Shown here piece by piece: positions 34,174 to 45,047 of a DNA stretch of 64,000 bases. Within the stretch, counting starts at the first letter, position 1. Each line of letters starts with the position of its first letter. The notes under the pieces were generated by a model. It saw only the letters and a list, made by a program, of their open reading frames with translations. It did no database searches and was not told the DNA's origin. The translations under genes and the position numbers were made by a program. This DNA is from Canna indica (taxonomy: Eukaryota; Streptophyta; Magnoliopsida; Zingiberales; Cannaceae). Location: NCBI GenBank assembly GCA_034359265.1, contig CP136890.1, forward strand, positions 81,431,501-81,495,500. The letters run 5' to 3'.

Positions 34174-35930
34174 TGTGGGCGAAATGACATACTAGAGGGG
34201 GGGTGAATGGTGTATTTACTAAATCTATTAGCCTAAATTCCAATTTTAATTGTTTACTTAGATCAATTAGGTAATTTGCGATTTGAGGATTGAATGCGGA
34301 AGCGATAAACACAATTAAGCACAAGCGACGATAAAACAATGCAAACACAAATATTTATAGTGGTTCAGCCCCAATGCCTACTCCACTACCTAAACACCTA
34401 GCTTAGGATTTTCAAACTAGTTTTACTAAATTAGTTTTTGTTTCCCTTACACCCGAGGACTTTTCATCGAAGAGACGCACTCTCGACCTAAGACACTTCC
34501 ACACCCGAAAGTCACCGCCTTCTTATCGAGAGTCCTCTTCCATCTCAACCCTAAGGGACAACTAAACTAATCCTAGTAACAACTATGTTTTACAAAAGTG
34601 GTTTTACACTTAACACCAGGTAACCACTTATACTCAATACACAAGACCAAACACTTGGTCTTCACACGCACAAATAAAAAACAGGTTCAATAATAGTTGA
34701 AATTACAATTGAAAAGAGCTAAAGAATAAACCAAGCATTAGAGCTCTTCTCAAGCCTTCAATGTCTCCAACTCGTCAAGACAAACAGCTCGAATTAATTC
34801 TCGAGATAAGGAAGAACGGCCGCTTGTAGAAATTATCGCAGGAGAACATAGCGAAAACGATTAATCCTTTTCGGAAGGCTTAGATCTTCCTTTTGAGTGC
34901 CCAATAAACTCTGTTAAAATCAAGGAAGTGTAATAAAGGAATCATATGAGGGTATATTTATACCCTGCTGAAGAAACGACACTCAGCGGATAGAAATATA
35001 TCTGTTGCATGCCGCTGATCGAATGGTCGATCGACCGACTGGTCGACCGGTCCTTCGACCGCTCCTCTTTTCTCTCTGGTCGGTCTATCGCCAGACGCAA
35101 ATCGCGCGATCCGTGATCTTTGATCGACCCATCGATCGACCGACGCGATTGCATCTTAGGCTTATACGCAGGTCGGTCGACCGCCAAGCCTACTGCTCAT
35201 TTTGGGCTTCGGTCGGTCGACCGATCGGTCAATCGAACCTGAGCTGAAGAAGGCAGACAACTTATGTTCTGCCTGGTTCTTCTGATTCCGTTTTCACCAC
35301 TACATCTACTTATATAATATTTATTAATTTTAAGTTAAATAACTTTATAACATGATAACTTTAAAACATAAATATTGTATAAGGATTATACCCTATTTGA
35401 GTTCAATAAAAATATCTAAAAAATCAAAATCTAGTTCTTGGGATCTAGTATAAAACGGAAATTTTCTAATCTTTAGGGTCAAATAAGGATATGTTAAAGG
35501 CTTCCAAAAAATTCTAAAAAATATCTCGTTATCTAGTTTTGACCCAAGGAACAATTACCACCATTTTTTATTTCAAGAAAAGATTTGGATCATATAGCCC
35601 TCCAAGGAGCTCCCTAGTCTTAGTGAATTTCAGAGCGGTCCCGGAATTTCATGGTTTGGGGTTCGGGATATATTTTTGGGTTTCTTATGCATCATCATGT
35701 GGATTATATTAATTTCTAGATACCCTAAACCTAAACTCCCTTTCTTGAAGATTCCCAAGCGTCGATGAGCATCCTTGTCGATTTATCTTATTTCTCCGAT
35801 CGTGGACGTCGGGCACTAACCGATATGGAATCTGAAGGATATTCTCAATGAAATCATTAGTCCTATGTTTGTTATCATCAAAATCACCAAAACCGAGATT
35901 AAGACTAAGCTTGAAAACCTAAAGCCAACA
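34174..35930 (-). repeat. 5' LTR of Gag-only element
   Basis: On the minus strand it starts TGTTGGCTTTAGG and ends GCCCACA. Differences from the left LTR are scattered substitutions and short indels, suggesting a fairly recent insertion compared with the other elements here. Confidence 0.92.
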
Positions 35931-35935
35931 CACGT

Positions 35936-37560
35936 GACCCTGAGTTGGGGCTTGATAAAGTGGTATCAGAGCATGTGGTTCGGTCTTGACTATGACTTAG
36001 AGTCTGGGTACCGTATGAGGCATAACTAGCATGTCGACATACGATGTGGTTGTGTTACGAGATCAAGCGGGCAAGTTTGCACCTCAGCGCGTCATGTGGT
36101 TAGTAATTTAAAAGTTTATGAATAAATTACTTGATAATGATAATGTTTCTTTTCTTAAAATGCTAGTGTGATGGAGATTTTTAATGCTGTGATGTGACAG
36201 TGGAAACAATTCTATATATATATAAGGCCAGGGTAGAGGCCAACGACGGGGTCGGGGTTGTAGAAGTAGACAACCAATTTAAGAGGATCTAGGACAGTCC
36301 CAAGGTAACACGGCTTGAGACCGTGAATGGCCTTGTGCTATAGAGTGCACCATTTTTGGGGGCTACCTTTGTATGGGTGCCTGGATTATTGATCCTTACA
36401 ATGTTTACTTAATATCTTAAATGATTCATTCGTTCTCCTTATATAGTTTAAATCTCTATGGTGCGGGAGAACTTTCTCCCCTAGATTTCAGGAAATATAA
36501 TTATGGATGTAAAGCGACCTTATGCTTAAGGGCCACGATTATGTGCGGCCAGAGTTGCGCAGGACCCAGAGTGGTTTAGCTAGAGGCTTTACTTTGTAAA
36601 GTGGTTAGTAAGTAGGTCGGTGGAGACTAGAATTTATTGTAATGGTGAATTATGTCCCTAGTGTGTGGTTCCACACAGGATATTGTACTTGTTAAAAGCC
36701 TCTCATAAATTTGAGGTTTTCATGACTTAAGTTCCTAGGGAATAGACTATAAGTTGGGATAAAAGATCATGGGTCATATTGACGATTGGTAATGGGAATG
36801 TTCTATTTGAATGAAATTGAAATTAGGGGTGTTGAATGAAAGCTAAGGGTATGTTTGTAGCTGCCACCTGCACGGTTGTTTGTACTGGAAATCAGTACTT
36901 CTATCTTTGAATTGTGTGTTAAAATTTCTTGAAGTAGAGATGGTAAAATTATGTTTCACATGTATGGCAGGTGCATGATTTATGCATTAGGCACCACATC
37001 TTACATACATTTCTTGTGGAACAATCTCTGCTCAATGAATTTACCTAGGACTAGTTTTAGGTTGGTAATTTTGGTAGAGTACCCTGATGGGAATTTAGGG
37101 TCCTAGAGAGGGCCGGGTTGGGGCATTTACGAATGCACCCGAGGAGTTCGGCTTGATACTTCAACTATCCGAATAGCACTACTTATGAATTTAATTTTAT
37201 ATGTTTATGGTATGGTAAGCCTTAGCTATGAGATAGTTGAGCAATTAGGTAGCTGGTCACTGACAAGTCGGACCAGAGTGGGCTTAGCACCGCCAAGGAA
37301 CCAAAGTTAAGATGTTGGAATTAATTATCTAAGCCATCTTTGTGAGACTGTGGTTGATCACCACGAGGCTGGATAGCGTAGCCTGAAACTTTAAGGATTG
37401 TCTACCCTTAGGGCTGTCCCAACTACGAGGATGAGGTGAATCCGGAATAATTGGGACTTGTGATGTCATCATGGATTTCTTTTGCCAACTTTGGGGTGAA
37501 TGTGTGTTGGGTGCAAAGCAACCCTATGATGGCATGGGTCAAAACTTTGGAACCCTAATA
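35936..37560 (+). mobile_element. Gypsy LTR end, primer binding site and decayed leader/gag start
   Basis: The first 22 bp (to GGGGCTTGATA, 35957) complete the gypsy LTR. TGGTATCAGAGC at 35961-35972 is its primer binding site. Near 36225-36310 a plus-strand reading gives RGRGQRRGRG and EDLGQSQGNT, resembling the basic N-terminus of chromovirus Gag. After that no domain is recognisable to 37560. The stretch 36360-37560 holds no convincing ORF. Confidence 0.5.
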
Positions 37561-37564
37561 GTTG

Positions 37565-37897
37565 GATTATATGTGGTTAACCGTTTACTAACAGGTTAAT
37601 CGATTAGTAAATGAGTAAGTGGTTAGTAAAATAAAATTTGAAATATATAAAAATTATCAAATAATAATATTATCAATTCTGGTTATCGATTAACCGCGAA
37701 TAATCGGTAACCAAATTTGAAATATATAACCAGTTTCGGTTACCGGTTATACGTGACCCGATATCTGAAATTGAACTGATTTTAATCAATTTTTTATTTT
37801 ACTAACCGAGACTTAACCAAAAACTTACTATATGAAATAAGATTTTGTGGTTCGATTAACCGGTTTTCCACGGTTAATCGGCTTTAATTGTCATCCC
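37565..37897. mobile_element. Possible degenerate hAT-type MITE
   Basis: The right end ATTGTCATCCCTAG reads TAGGGATGACAAT on the other strand, the same terminus as the MITEs at 21769 and 45048. The interior has inverted GGTTAACCG/CGGTTAATCG blocks. The left terminus and target duplication are not clear. Confidence 0.4.
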
Positions 37898-37904
37898 TAG
37901 TAGA

Positions 37905-38185
37905 TGCCGAGTCGGTGCAAGCAGTTGTAGAGGTCAAGTTGTAACGAGCGACCACAGAGGTCAAGTTGGAGCAAGCGACCGTAGAGGCCGAGTAGGAGCA
38001 AGTGATAGTAGAGGTTGATCAGGAGCCATCTACCGTGGAAGCCGAGTGGGAGCAAGAGACCGTAAAGGCCAAGCTGGAGCAAGCAACTGTAAAGGTCGAG
38101 TTGCAGCAAGCGATCGTAAGGTCGAACTGGAGCAAAGGGACCATGAAGGCCGAGTTGGAGTAAGCGGTCATAGAGGCCCAACTTG
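37905..38185 (+). repeat. 27-bp minisatellite encoding a 9-residue repeat
   Basis: About nine to ten diverged units of GCGACCGTAGAGGCCGAG plus nine more bases run end to end. One frame gives tandem ATVEAEWEQ-like nonapeptides (TVEAEWEQE, TVKAKLEQA, TVKVELQQA) with a few stops and one 1-bp shift near 38119. The composition suggests a coiled coil. It lies on the same strand as the ORF at 38560-39861. Confidence 0.8.
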
Positions 38186-38559
38186 GCTCCTGGGTTGGTG
38201 TGTGGCCACCTTGTCTAGATTTGGAGTGAGTCGGACCGAGGGTGCCGAGGAGAATATGTTATGAATGTCTTATGTGCTCATCGTCGGACTGAGTGTATCA
38301 TCATAGTGACTCAAAGTTCGTCTTTATGTACAATACTTTTCTTTTACAAACTGGGGGTTCATCTTCCTTTCACTAACTTTGAGCATAGTGTCTTGAATTT
38401 GGTAAATATTGCTCCCACTCAATTGCACCTAAATAGTTGGGCGTTTGTTCCGTATTTTAAAATTGTAATGGAGTGTCTCGGTATTAGGTTAAGCCTTTGT
38501 GTGTTCTTCTCTCTTTTCCAAATAAAAGGGACATAAAAAAGATTGTGGGTGTCTTTTAA

Positions 38560-39861
38560 TGTCATCCCTGGGAGGAAGCTCGTTGCTTTGTACAAGAGTT
38601 TATATTAATGTTTCAAGATCCGTTATTTCAGGGTTAAGTCACGAGAGGACATTTGGCCTTTCTTCTTGGATGAGCCTTTTTGCACAGAGAGGTTTCCCTT
38701 GTCTTGGAGGTCGGAGCCCCATTATGTTCAGAATTTTGAGGATGAAAGTGTTCTTCTTGAGGACAAAGTTATGGTCATCTTTTTATCACAGAATTGTCCT
38801 TATGTCCCTCTTGCTCCACAGGAGATATTCGAGCGGAGTCATGACGAGTCCTTGGTTTTGGAATACATAGGTAGGGTCGTAGTATTAGGTATTCAGTATT
38901 TTCTTCATTCAGAAAATGCTCACTTTCATTTCTTTTGGTTCGTACAGGAAGAATGTCTTCGATGTTAAATTCTCCAAACGCTCGTACGCGAGTGGCGAAG
39001 ATAAAGGGGAGTGATCCAAGCAGTACAGAGAAGTCTCCCATGGCAGAAAGTTTACTGAAGTCTATGAAGTCTGGGGCTCTGAGGTCTTCAATACCTCCTG
39101 CCTCGGAGGCGATCAGGCGGTTCATGCCTTCAAATTCTTCGACTCCCCCCGGATCTCCTTTGAGATAGTCGAAGAGGGTTAGGAGTGTTGGTGAGGGTCC
39201 AAGCCCTCGAACAGTTGTGCTTCCGGCAGGGGGTGATGTTGTCGTGCTTGGTGGTGATAGAAAGTTGCCCGCATGCTTCTTTGTAAACGGATGCACCTTT
39301 TGGAGGTGGTAGGCGTGTTCTCCTTGGTGCCTAGGTGGAGTATCTTGAGGGGGTGGATCCGTTGGAATTTGTGAGACCAATCTCTCTGGCATGATGGGTG
39401 GACTAAGGAGGTTCTTGTTAAGGGCGTCAGAGGCCTGTTCTCATGAGGTTGAGCCATTGATGAGGACTCTAAAGTCCAATATTGGTGAGATTGATCGCCT
39501 GAATGCTCGGGTAAAGGAGGTAGAAGGCTAATCCTCGGCCTTAAGGGTGGAGTTGGCAAAGCTTTACCAAGACTTGGCTAGGGCCACAACGGAAAGTTCA
39601 CGCTTGCAGGCTGAGGGTGAGGCGGCTAAAGTTGAGGTAGAGAAGTGGAGATCTGTGGCCCAAGGCCTTGAGAGCGAGGTGAGCCGCTTCAGTGATGCCG
39701 CTCTTGAAGTATACGCCGAAGGCTCTCACAAGGCTATCGAGCAAGCCCAGCTTATTGCCCCTGGAGTTGACTTCTCTGGGGTCGATCTTTCCAAGGAAAT
39801 AAGGGGTGGCATCCTTGTGGATCCTAAGGCCGAGGAGGAAACTCCTAATTTTCTGTGGTGA
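38560..39861 (+). pseudogene. Opposite-strand ORF of gypsy element (gypsy-type putative transposase family)
   Basis: These are plus-strand pieces of a protein found next to plant Ty3/gypsy elements (Pfam-style 'putative gypsy type transposon'). Around 38640-38970 a segment reads SREDIWPFFLDEPF and then LAPQEIFERSHDESLVLEY. The middle (38970-39540) is broken by stops and shifts. The last open piece (39547-39861) has a coiled coil (LQAEGEAAKVEVEKWR) and the conserved ending ALEVYAEGSHKAIEQAQLI, SKEIRGGILVDP. It runs opposite to the gag and protease fragments at 41-45 kb, an arrangement known from some Tat-lineage elements with antisense ORFs. Confidence 0.55.
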
Positions 39862-40304
39862 GAGATCGCCTTTAGTAGTTTCTAGGCAGTGTCCGCCACA
39901 CAGTGGCGTTCCGGAGGGAGGGGAGTTTCCACTGCATCAACCGAGGTGTCTCGCAATTGTTAGAAAGTATATTTGCATGTATGTGGGCTATCTGGTCGCC
40001 TGTATAAATTATACACCCTCTGGGGTATTTGACTGTTGCCCCTTTGTTGGGCTTACTTTGTGCCTTTAGGCTTGTCTTACATGCTTCTTATTTGCAACAT
40101 GCTTCTCTGATGACTTTGTAGTCTAGTTTTGTTGTTGGGATAAGCGATTTTCTTCCAAGCTAGTAGCATTTAGCCCATTTAGAAGGGAGATTCTTTATTT
40201 GAAGTTGGACTTCCTGAAGTTGTTTTGGGGATTATGTGCCTTTAAGCCCGGCGAGGGCGGCGTCGGGATAAGCTAGTTTTAGGACGGACTCGTGCAAGAA
40301 ATCT

Positions 40305-41062
40305 AGAGTTAGTAATAGTGGCTCTAGGGCCAAAGACCACACTCGGGGGTTCAAGTCGATCTCGTTGAGGAGAGTAAGACAGGCCCGCAGACAATGGGTC
40401 GTGTAAAGGCTCTGTGGCCGGAAGTACCAGCTCTGGGGTCGAGGACTGCACTCGATAGTTCAAGCCAAGCTCGTCGAGCAGTGTAAGGCAGGACCGAGCA
40501 TGAGGGGTCATGTAGGGGCTCTGGGCCAGAAGTAGTGGCGCGATGGCCAATGAGCTAAGTTGGTGAAAATTGAGTCCTGATCGTGTAAGGGCGCTGAGGC
40601 AAGAAGTAGCAACTTTAGGGGGCCGAGGACCGCACTTGGGAGTTCAGGCCGAGCTCGCCGAGGAACATAATGTAGGACCGTGTGCGAGGGGTCATGTAAG
40701 GTCTTTGAGGCCGGAAATAGTGGCGCAATGGCTAATGAGCCAGGCTGGTGCAACCCGAGTCCTGGTTGTGTAAGGGCGCTGAGGCCAAAAGTAGCGGCTT
40801 TGGGGACTGAGGATCGCACTCGAGGGGTTCAAGCCGAGCTCGCTGATGAGTGTAAGGCAGGACCGCACACAATGGGTCGTGTAAGGGCTTTGAGGCCGGA
40901 AGTAGAGGTGTGATGGCCAACAAGTCAGACTGGTGAAAACTGAGTCCTAGTCGTGTAAGGGCGTTGAGTCCGGAAGTAGAGGCTCTGGGGGCTGAGGATT
41001 ACACTTATGGGTTCAAGCCAAGCTCGCTGAGGAGCATAAGGCATGACTACGCACGAGTAGTG
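40305..41062. repeat. About 185-bp tandem repeat array
   Basis: GAGTCCTGATCGTGTAAGGG recurs (with changes) at 40572, 40757 and 40942, a period of 185 bp. Each unit also carries GAGGACCGCACT and TTCAAGCCGAGCTCGCTGAGG. The first two units (from about 40310) are shortened to roughly 120 bp by loss of one segment. No coding frame persists. It lies between the protease/RT start and the opposite-strand ORF of the gypsy element. Confidence 0.8.
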
Positions 41063-41254
41063 ATGTAAGGTTTGAGTTGTTGGATATTTGCTAGAACGAC
41101 AAGATGGCCGTAGAGTTCCTGAGTACACAGAGAGAATGCAAGCAATGTGATTATATTGAGTACTAAAAAGAAATTGTACGTACAAGATAATGCTTTGTCC
41201 AAGCTTTATTTGTGTGCACTGGGGTAATTCGCGCATGATCTGAGACATTATTTG

Positions 41255-41925
41255 GTTTTAAGCGCCGGGTCGAGGTCATTTTCGTGCGTCCCGACCTGGG
41301 TCTTGTTCGAGGATCATTGTCGGATGTTCTCTTATGGTTGTAGAGGGTGCTTGCAGGTCGTTAGGCTTTTTCTTTGGCTTGGCCATCCTTTGCCTGAGGC
41401 ATTTGTTGTAGCACCATCGAGCCTCTTTTTGATCGGCGTGGAGCACGTCTACTTTCGTCTTTGAAACGGGAAATTTTAGTGCTAGGTGGGGAGCCGATAC
41501 AATAGCTCTCAGATTGTTTAAGGAAGGTCATCCCATGATCATATGAAATGGTTTGGGGATGTTGATGATCATATATTGCACACTAATTGTGTTTGCCTTT
41601 GCTGAGAGTTGAATGTTGTCCTTAGCCATATGGCATCTCGGACATCGACTCTTTCTCCCGTGAAGCCCACCAAATCTCCCTTGCAGGGTGTGAGCGACGC
41701 TTCAATCAGTTACATTTTCTCAAAAGTGGAATTGAAGAGGATGTCGGTAGAGCTGCCTTGGTCTACTAGGACCTCTTTGACAATGAAATTTCCTACGGTC
41801 ACAAAAATCACGATCGGGTCATGCAGATTTTGATCAATTCCTTGGAAATTGGATTTATAAAATGATATTACTGGGGTTTTAGAGACAGGCTGACGTGGGC
41901 GAGCAACGCTGTCAATCGCCATGAT
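41255..41925 (-). pseudogene. Gypsy protease and RT lead-in, copy 2
   Basis: The minus-strand reading has the aspartic protease block VKEVLVDQGSSTDILF, where gypsy elements carry VDxGSS in place of DTG. Across frame breaks there are a PSLNNLRAIVSAPHLALKFP block (family pattern LGRPxLNxLRAVVS..H..LKFP) and ADQKEARWCYNKC (pattern GDQ..AR.CY). It should lead into RT, but no RT motif follows toward 41000. Stops are present after FEKM. Confidence 0.75.
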
Positions 41926-41999
41926 TGCCTTGAGAGATATCTTTCTAGCCGAGCTTGATTCGCCACCTCTCGCGAACTCGCCAACGATGTAGTCGATAA

Positions 42000-43150
42000 C
42001 TCCTCGGAGCTCATTTTCTGGTCGGTTAGCTCAGTTGTTCTCCCTTTGACCCGAGTGGGGGCTTCGAGGTGTTTGACTTCGGTTTCATCGTCAATAGTCT
42101 CGGCTTCTGCTACGGCCTCATTCTCTTCGGCGATCGATATACCTATCTAGGTGTCATGTACGGACCAAATCCTCAAGTTGATCACCGAGTACCACACAGT
42201 CCTCGGTGGTGTGACCATAGGTATTATGGAAAGCACATTTTTTGCTCATATCGGTGTTGGATGATAGCTTTTGTTTTCCCGCATTGGCAGGATACTTGAG
42301 AAATTTCAAGTTGTAGATTTCACGACGGATGGTTTCCTTCCTAGTATTGAAAGGAGTGTACCTTTCATATCGGGCGTTCGGGCGGGGTGGTGACCTTGGC
42401 CCTCTATCGTTATTCTGTTCACGTTAGTTGCGGTCTTCACTTTTTCTATCCGTCCTTCTGGGCTTTTTGTCTTCGGTAGTATCTTTGATGTTTTGTTAGT
42501 CGGCCTTTCTGGCCTCACAGATTTCTTCGATTTTTTGAATGTTGCGGCCTTCTCATGGAATTCGGCCATGTCTCTGGGTTATCACGGTGATCTGGTCAGC
42601 GAAGTATTTGGCCATGACTCGAGGGTCGAGATTCAGGATTTTGGCGATTGTGGCCTAAAACCTACGTATGTATTCCCTCAGGAGTTCATGTTGCCCTTAT
42701 CTGACATAGTTGAGGGCGTCCTTTGTTTTGTAGTAGATCTAGGATGAAGAAAATCGGTTGAGGAAGATGCGGGAGAGATCCGTGAAAGAATGTATAGACT
42801 TCGGTGGAAGGGATGCGAACCATAGTAAAGCGGTTTTCTCCAAAAAAGTCGAAAAATCTCTGTAGAGAGCAAGGTCTTTTGCTCTATTGTAGATCATCAT
42901 GGTTATGAACATTGTCAGGTGTATTATAGGGTCGGCCATACCGTCGTAGGGCATGAGAGTAGTCGGCAACTTGGACTTGGGTGGGAGGCTTGTTGCCTTG
43001 ATGTGTTCGGCGAAGGATCTCATGTCGATAGAGAGGGCAGTCCCAACGTATGCAGCTTTGGAGTCTTTCTCGCCTCCTTGACGAGGTGTGCTGGAGATCT
43101 CGTCTCGGAGAACGGAAATAGGTCTCCTCCTTTTCGAGTAGTTGCTTTCT
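42000..43150 (-). pseudogene. Gypsy Gag, copy 2
   Basis: The core (42739-43023) reads PTTLMPYDGMADPIIHL, then FLEKTALLWFASLPPKSIHSF. These fit the retrotransposon Gag pattern (Y.G..DP..HL, A..WF..LP..SI.SF..L). The C-terminal part around 42150-42240 reads CAFHNTYGHTTEDCVVL and QLEDLVR, matching the C..H...GH.TEDC box of Tat/Athila-type Gag. Several frameshifts separate the blocks. Protease copy 2 follows directly. Confidence 0.75.
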
Positions 43151-43152
43151 TC

Positions 43153-43285
43153 TGCTCTGAGCTGGCTTTGAATTAGAATTATAGGAATTGCTCTAGGACG
43201 ATTCCTTGGTCATTCTCCAGAATGATGTCGGCTCTGCTTTTTTTTTCATTGGAGGCACCATCTACTAACAACATCCAAGTTTTGA
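43153..43285 (-). pseudogene. Gypsy RNase H fragment between two gag-protease copies
   Basis: The minus-strand reading gives TWMLLVDGASNEKKSRAD, then IILENDQGIVLEQF and FKASS. This is the start of the plant gypsy RNase H domain (W.LYVDGASN..GSGAG..L....G...E). Two stops are present. It sits directly upstream of gag copy 2 and downstream of protease copy 1, so an RT-sized segment is missing. Confidence 0.72.
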
Positions 43286-43289
43286 CCTA

Positions 43290-43580
43290 GTTGGGGGTGC
43301 CTTCCTTGTCTTTGAGTAGAACATGATGTCGGTTGAGCTCCCCTAGTTTACTAAGATTTTCTTGACATGGAAATCACTAATAATTACCGAGATAACGACA
43401 TGGTCATGTAGATTTTCTTCAATTCTTTGGAAATCAGATTCACAGAAGAATATTATCGGGGTTTGGATGGGTGGTCTCTGTAGGCAGGTTGCATCATCGA
43501 CCATCATGATGGCTCGGAGCGACTTCTTTTGTGTTGAGCTCATCTCGTTTCCTCTGGCGAATCCTCCCGTGATGTAGTCG
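43290..43580 (-). pseudogene. Gypsy protease, copy 1
   Basis: The minus-strand reading gives TPIIFFCESDFQRIEENLHD, then VKKILVN and a stop where copy 2 has Asp-Gln, followed by GSSTDIMF. It is homologous in order to copy 2 at 41710-41922 (VISFYKSNFQGIDQNLHDP) but clearly diverged. Confidence 0.72.
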
Positions 43581-43589
43581 ATGAATCAG

Positions 43590-44990
43590 CGGATCTCAGT
43601 GCTCGACTGATTGGCCCGACGATCATCACAATTGCCTATTGCGCTACACGACGATGGCATCCTTTTGGGACTTCGGTGTTGGCGATAATAGTCTTGTCAG
43701 TCTCGGCTACGACTTCGTTTGCGACGAACATAGCAGTTAAGGCGATCCTCTCTAAACAGGCACTCGATTTGATCTCGGAGCATTACACACTCCTCAGTGG
43801 TGTGCCCATAGGTAATATGGAGCTCGCACCTCTTACTCTTGTCAACATTGGCCGAGGGTTTCAGCCTCCCCATGCTGTTGTGCGATCTGAGTAATTGCAG
43901 GTGATAGATCTCTTGAAGGATGGTCTCTCTACCGGTGTTAAGAGGTGTGTACTCGTTGAATATGGAGCTAGGTCAGGAAGGCGACCCCCCTCTCATGTTG
44001 TGATCCTATATACGACAGTGTTTATCTTTGCCCCCTTTTTTTGCAGTCTGCATGTCGGCATTTCTAGCCTCTCAGAGTTCTTCCATCTCTATGTGACATA
44101 TGATATTTTCTCAGAATTCGACCATGTCCTACGACTTTCCAGGGAGATTTGGTCCGCAAAGTGCCCGGGCTTCAGTTAGTTCTTGGCAGAGAATATATAG
44201 TTCAAGGTTTGGGATTTCAATTGTTGTGGCTTAGAATCTCTTCAGGTATTCTCTCAATGACTCATGCGGCCCTTTCTCAATGTAGTGGAGGGCATCCTTG
44301 ATCTTGGAGTAGATCCGTGACAAAGAGAAGTAGTTGGTGAAGGCTCGGGAGAGCTCCTAGAAGGTGTGTATAGACATAGCGAAAGGGTAGAGAACCAGAG
44401 TAGTGTGACCTTTTCCAAGAAAGTTGGAAAGACTCGGCAGAGGATAGAATCATTTGTGCCGTTGATGAGCATCATGGACCTGAACATCATCAGGTGAGTG
44501 GTTGGATTGCTCATGTCGTCGTAGGGCTGGATCGTGGTCGGGAGCTTGAAGTTGCCGGGAAGACGGAGTGAAGCGTGTGGGATACCTCAGCGAAGGGTCC
44601 CAAGTCAACAGTGAGGGGAGAAGTGGCCTCTGTGGCCCTCCTCGTCTCTCGACTGATGCGTGCGGGATACCTCGCCTCGAAAAGTAAAGGTCGATCTTTC
44701 GATTCTTTCCAAGTGGTTGTCTTTATCGTGCTTTGAGCGACGACGCTCATGTTCGGTCGGGTGTTATTCCGGGGGTTGCGTCAGCCTCAACCTAGGCTGC
44801 TAAATGTTAGTTCTCTATTTGAAGATCATTGATCAGACGTTGGGATACTTTGGGTTAGAGATTGGCGGGTGCCAGAGCGTCACTCCTTACTATTTCAATG
44901 TCTCTAGGTAGCGAGGGAACGTCGCCGCTAGGGTGTTGCTTACATTCGACATCATTCGTTTGACTCCAAGTAACAACCATTGCGGGGTCG
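43590..44990 (-). pseudogene. Gypsy Gag, copy 1
   Basis: It starts just inside the primer binding site at 45007. Core pieces are QPYDDMSNPTTHLMMF and FLEKVTLLWFSTL (44254-44560), aligned with copy 2. The C-terminal box near 43740-43830 reads TTEECVMLRDQIECL. Frame breaks occur every few hundred bases. Confidence 0.72.
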
Positions 44991-45006
44991 GTAAAATTTA
45001 CTTAAC

Positions 45007-45022
45007 CCCACGGTGGGTGTCA
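45007..45022 (-). other. Gypsy primer binding site
   Basis: On the minus strand GACACCCACCGTGGGG directly follows the LTR end at 45025. Its counterpart at 1506-1521 reads GACGCCCACCGTGGGG. I recognise this as the site type found beside many plant gypsy LTRs; the tRNA was not identified. Confidence 0.6.
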
Positions 45023-45047
45023 AATGTTCTTGGTTAAAGTCAGGAGT

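Larger units (their letters stand above)
27704..35930 (-). mobile_element. Gag-only LTR retrotransposon (TR-GAG-like), Sire-related
   Basis: Two long LTRs (27704-29477 and 34174-35930) are flanked by a perfect 5-bp target duplication CACGT (27699-27703 and 35931-35935). A primer binding site sits beside the right LTR, and a purine-rich AAAAAGGGGGAGATT (minus strand) beside the left. The internal region encodes only Gag. No protease, integrase, RT or RNase H motif is visible in the remaining 3 kb or so, which is AT-rich. It is a non-autonomous element that presumably borrows enzymes from a related copia (inference). At 8.2 kb it looks structurally complete. Confidence 0.88.

Noticed and set aside
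38775..39559. Minus-strand ORFs (205 and 126 codons), proline- and serine-rich
   Set aside because: They are antisense to the broken plus-strand gypsy-associated ORF. No domain pattern is recognised, and codon texture favours the plus strand.
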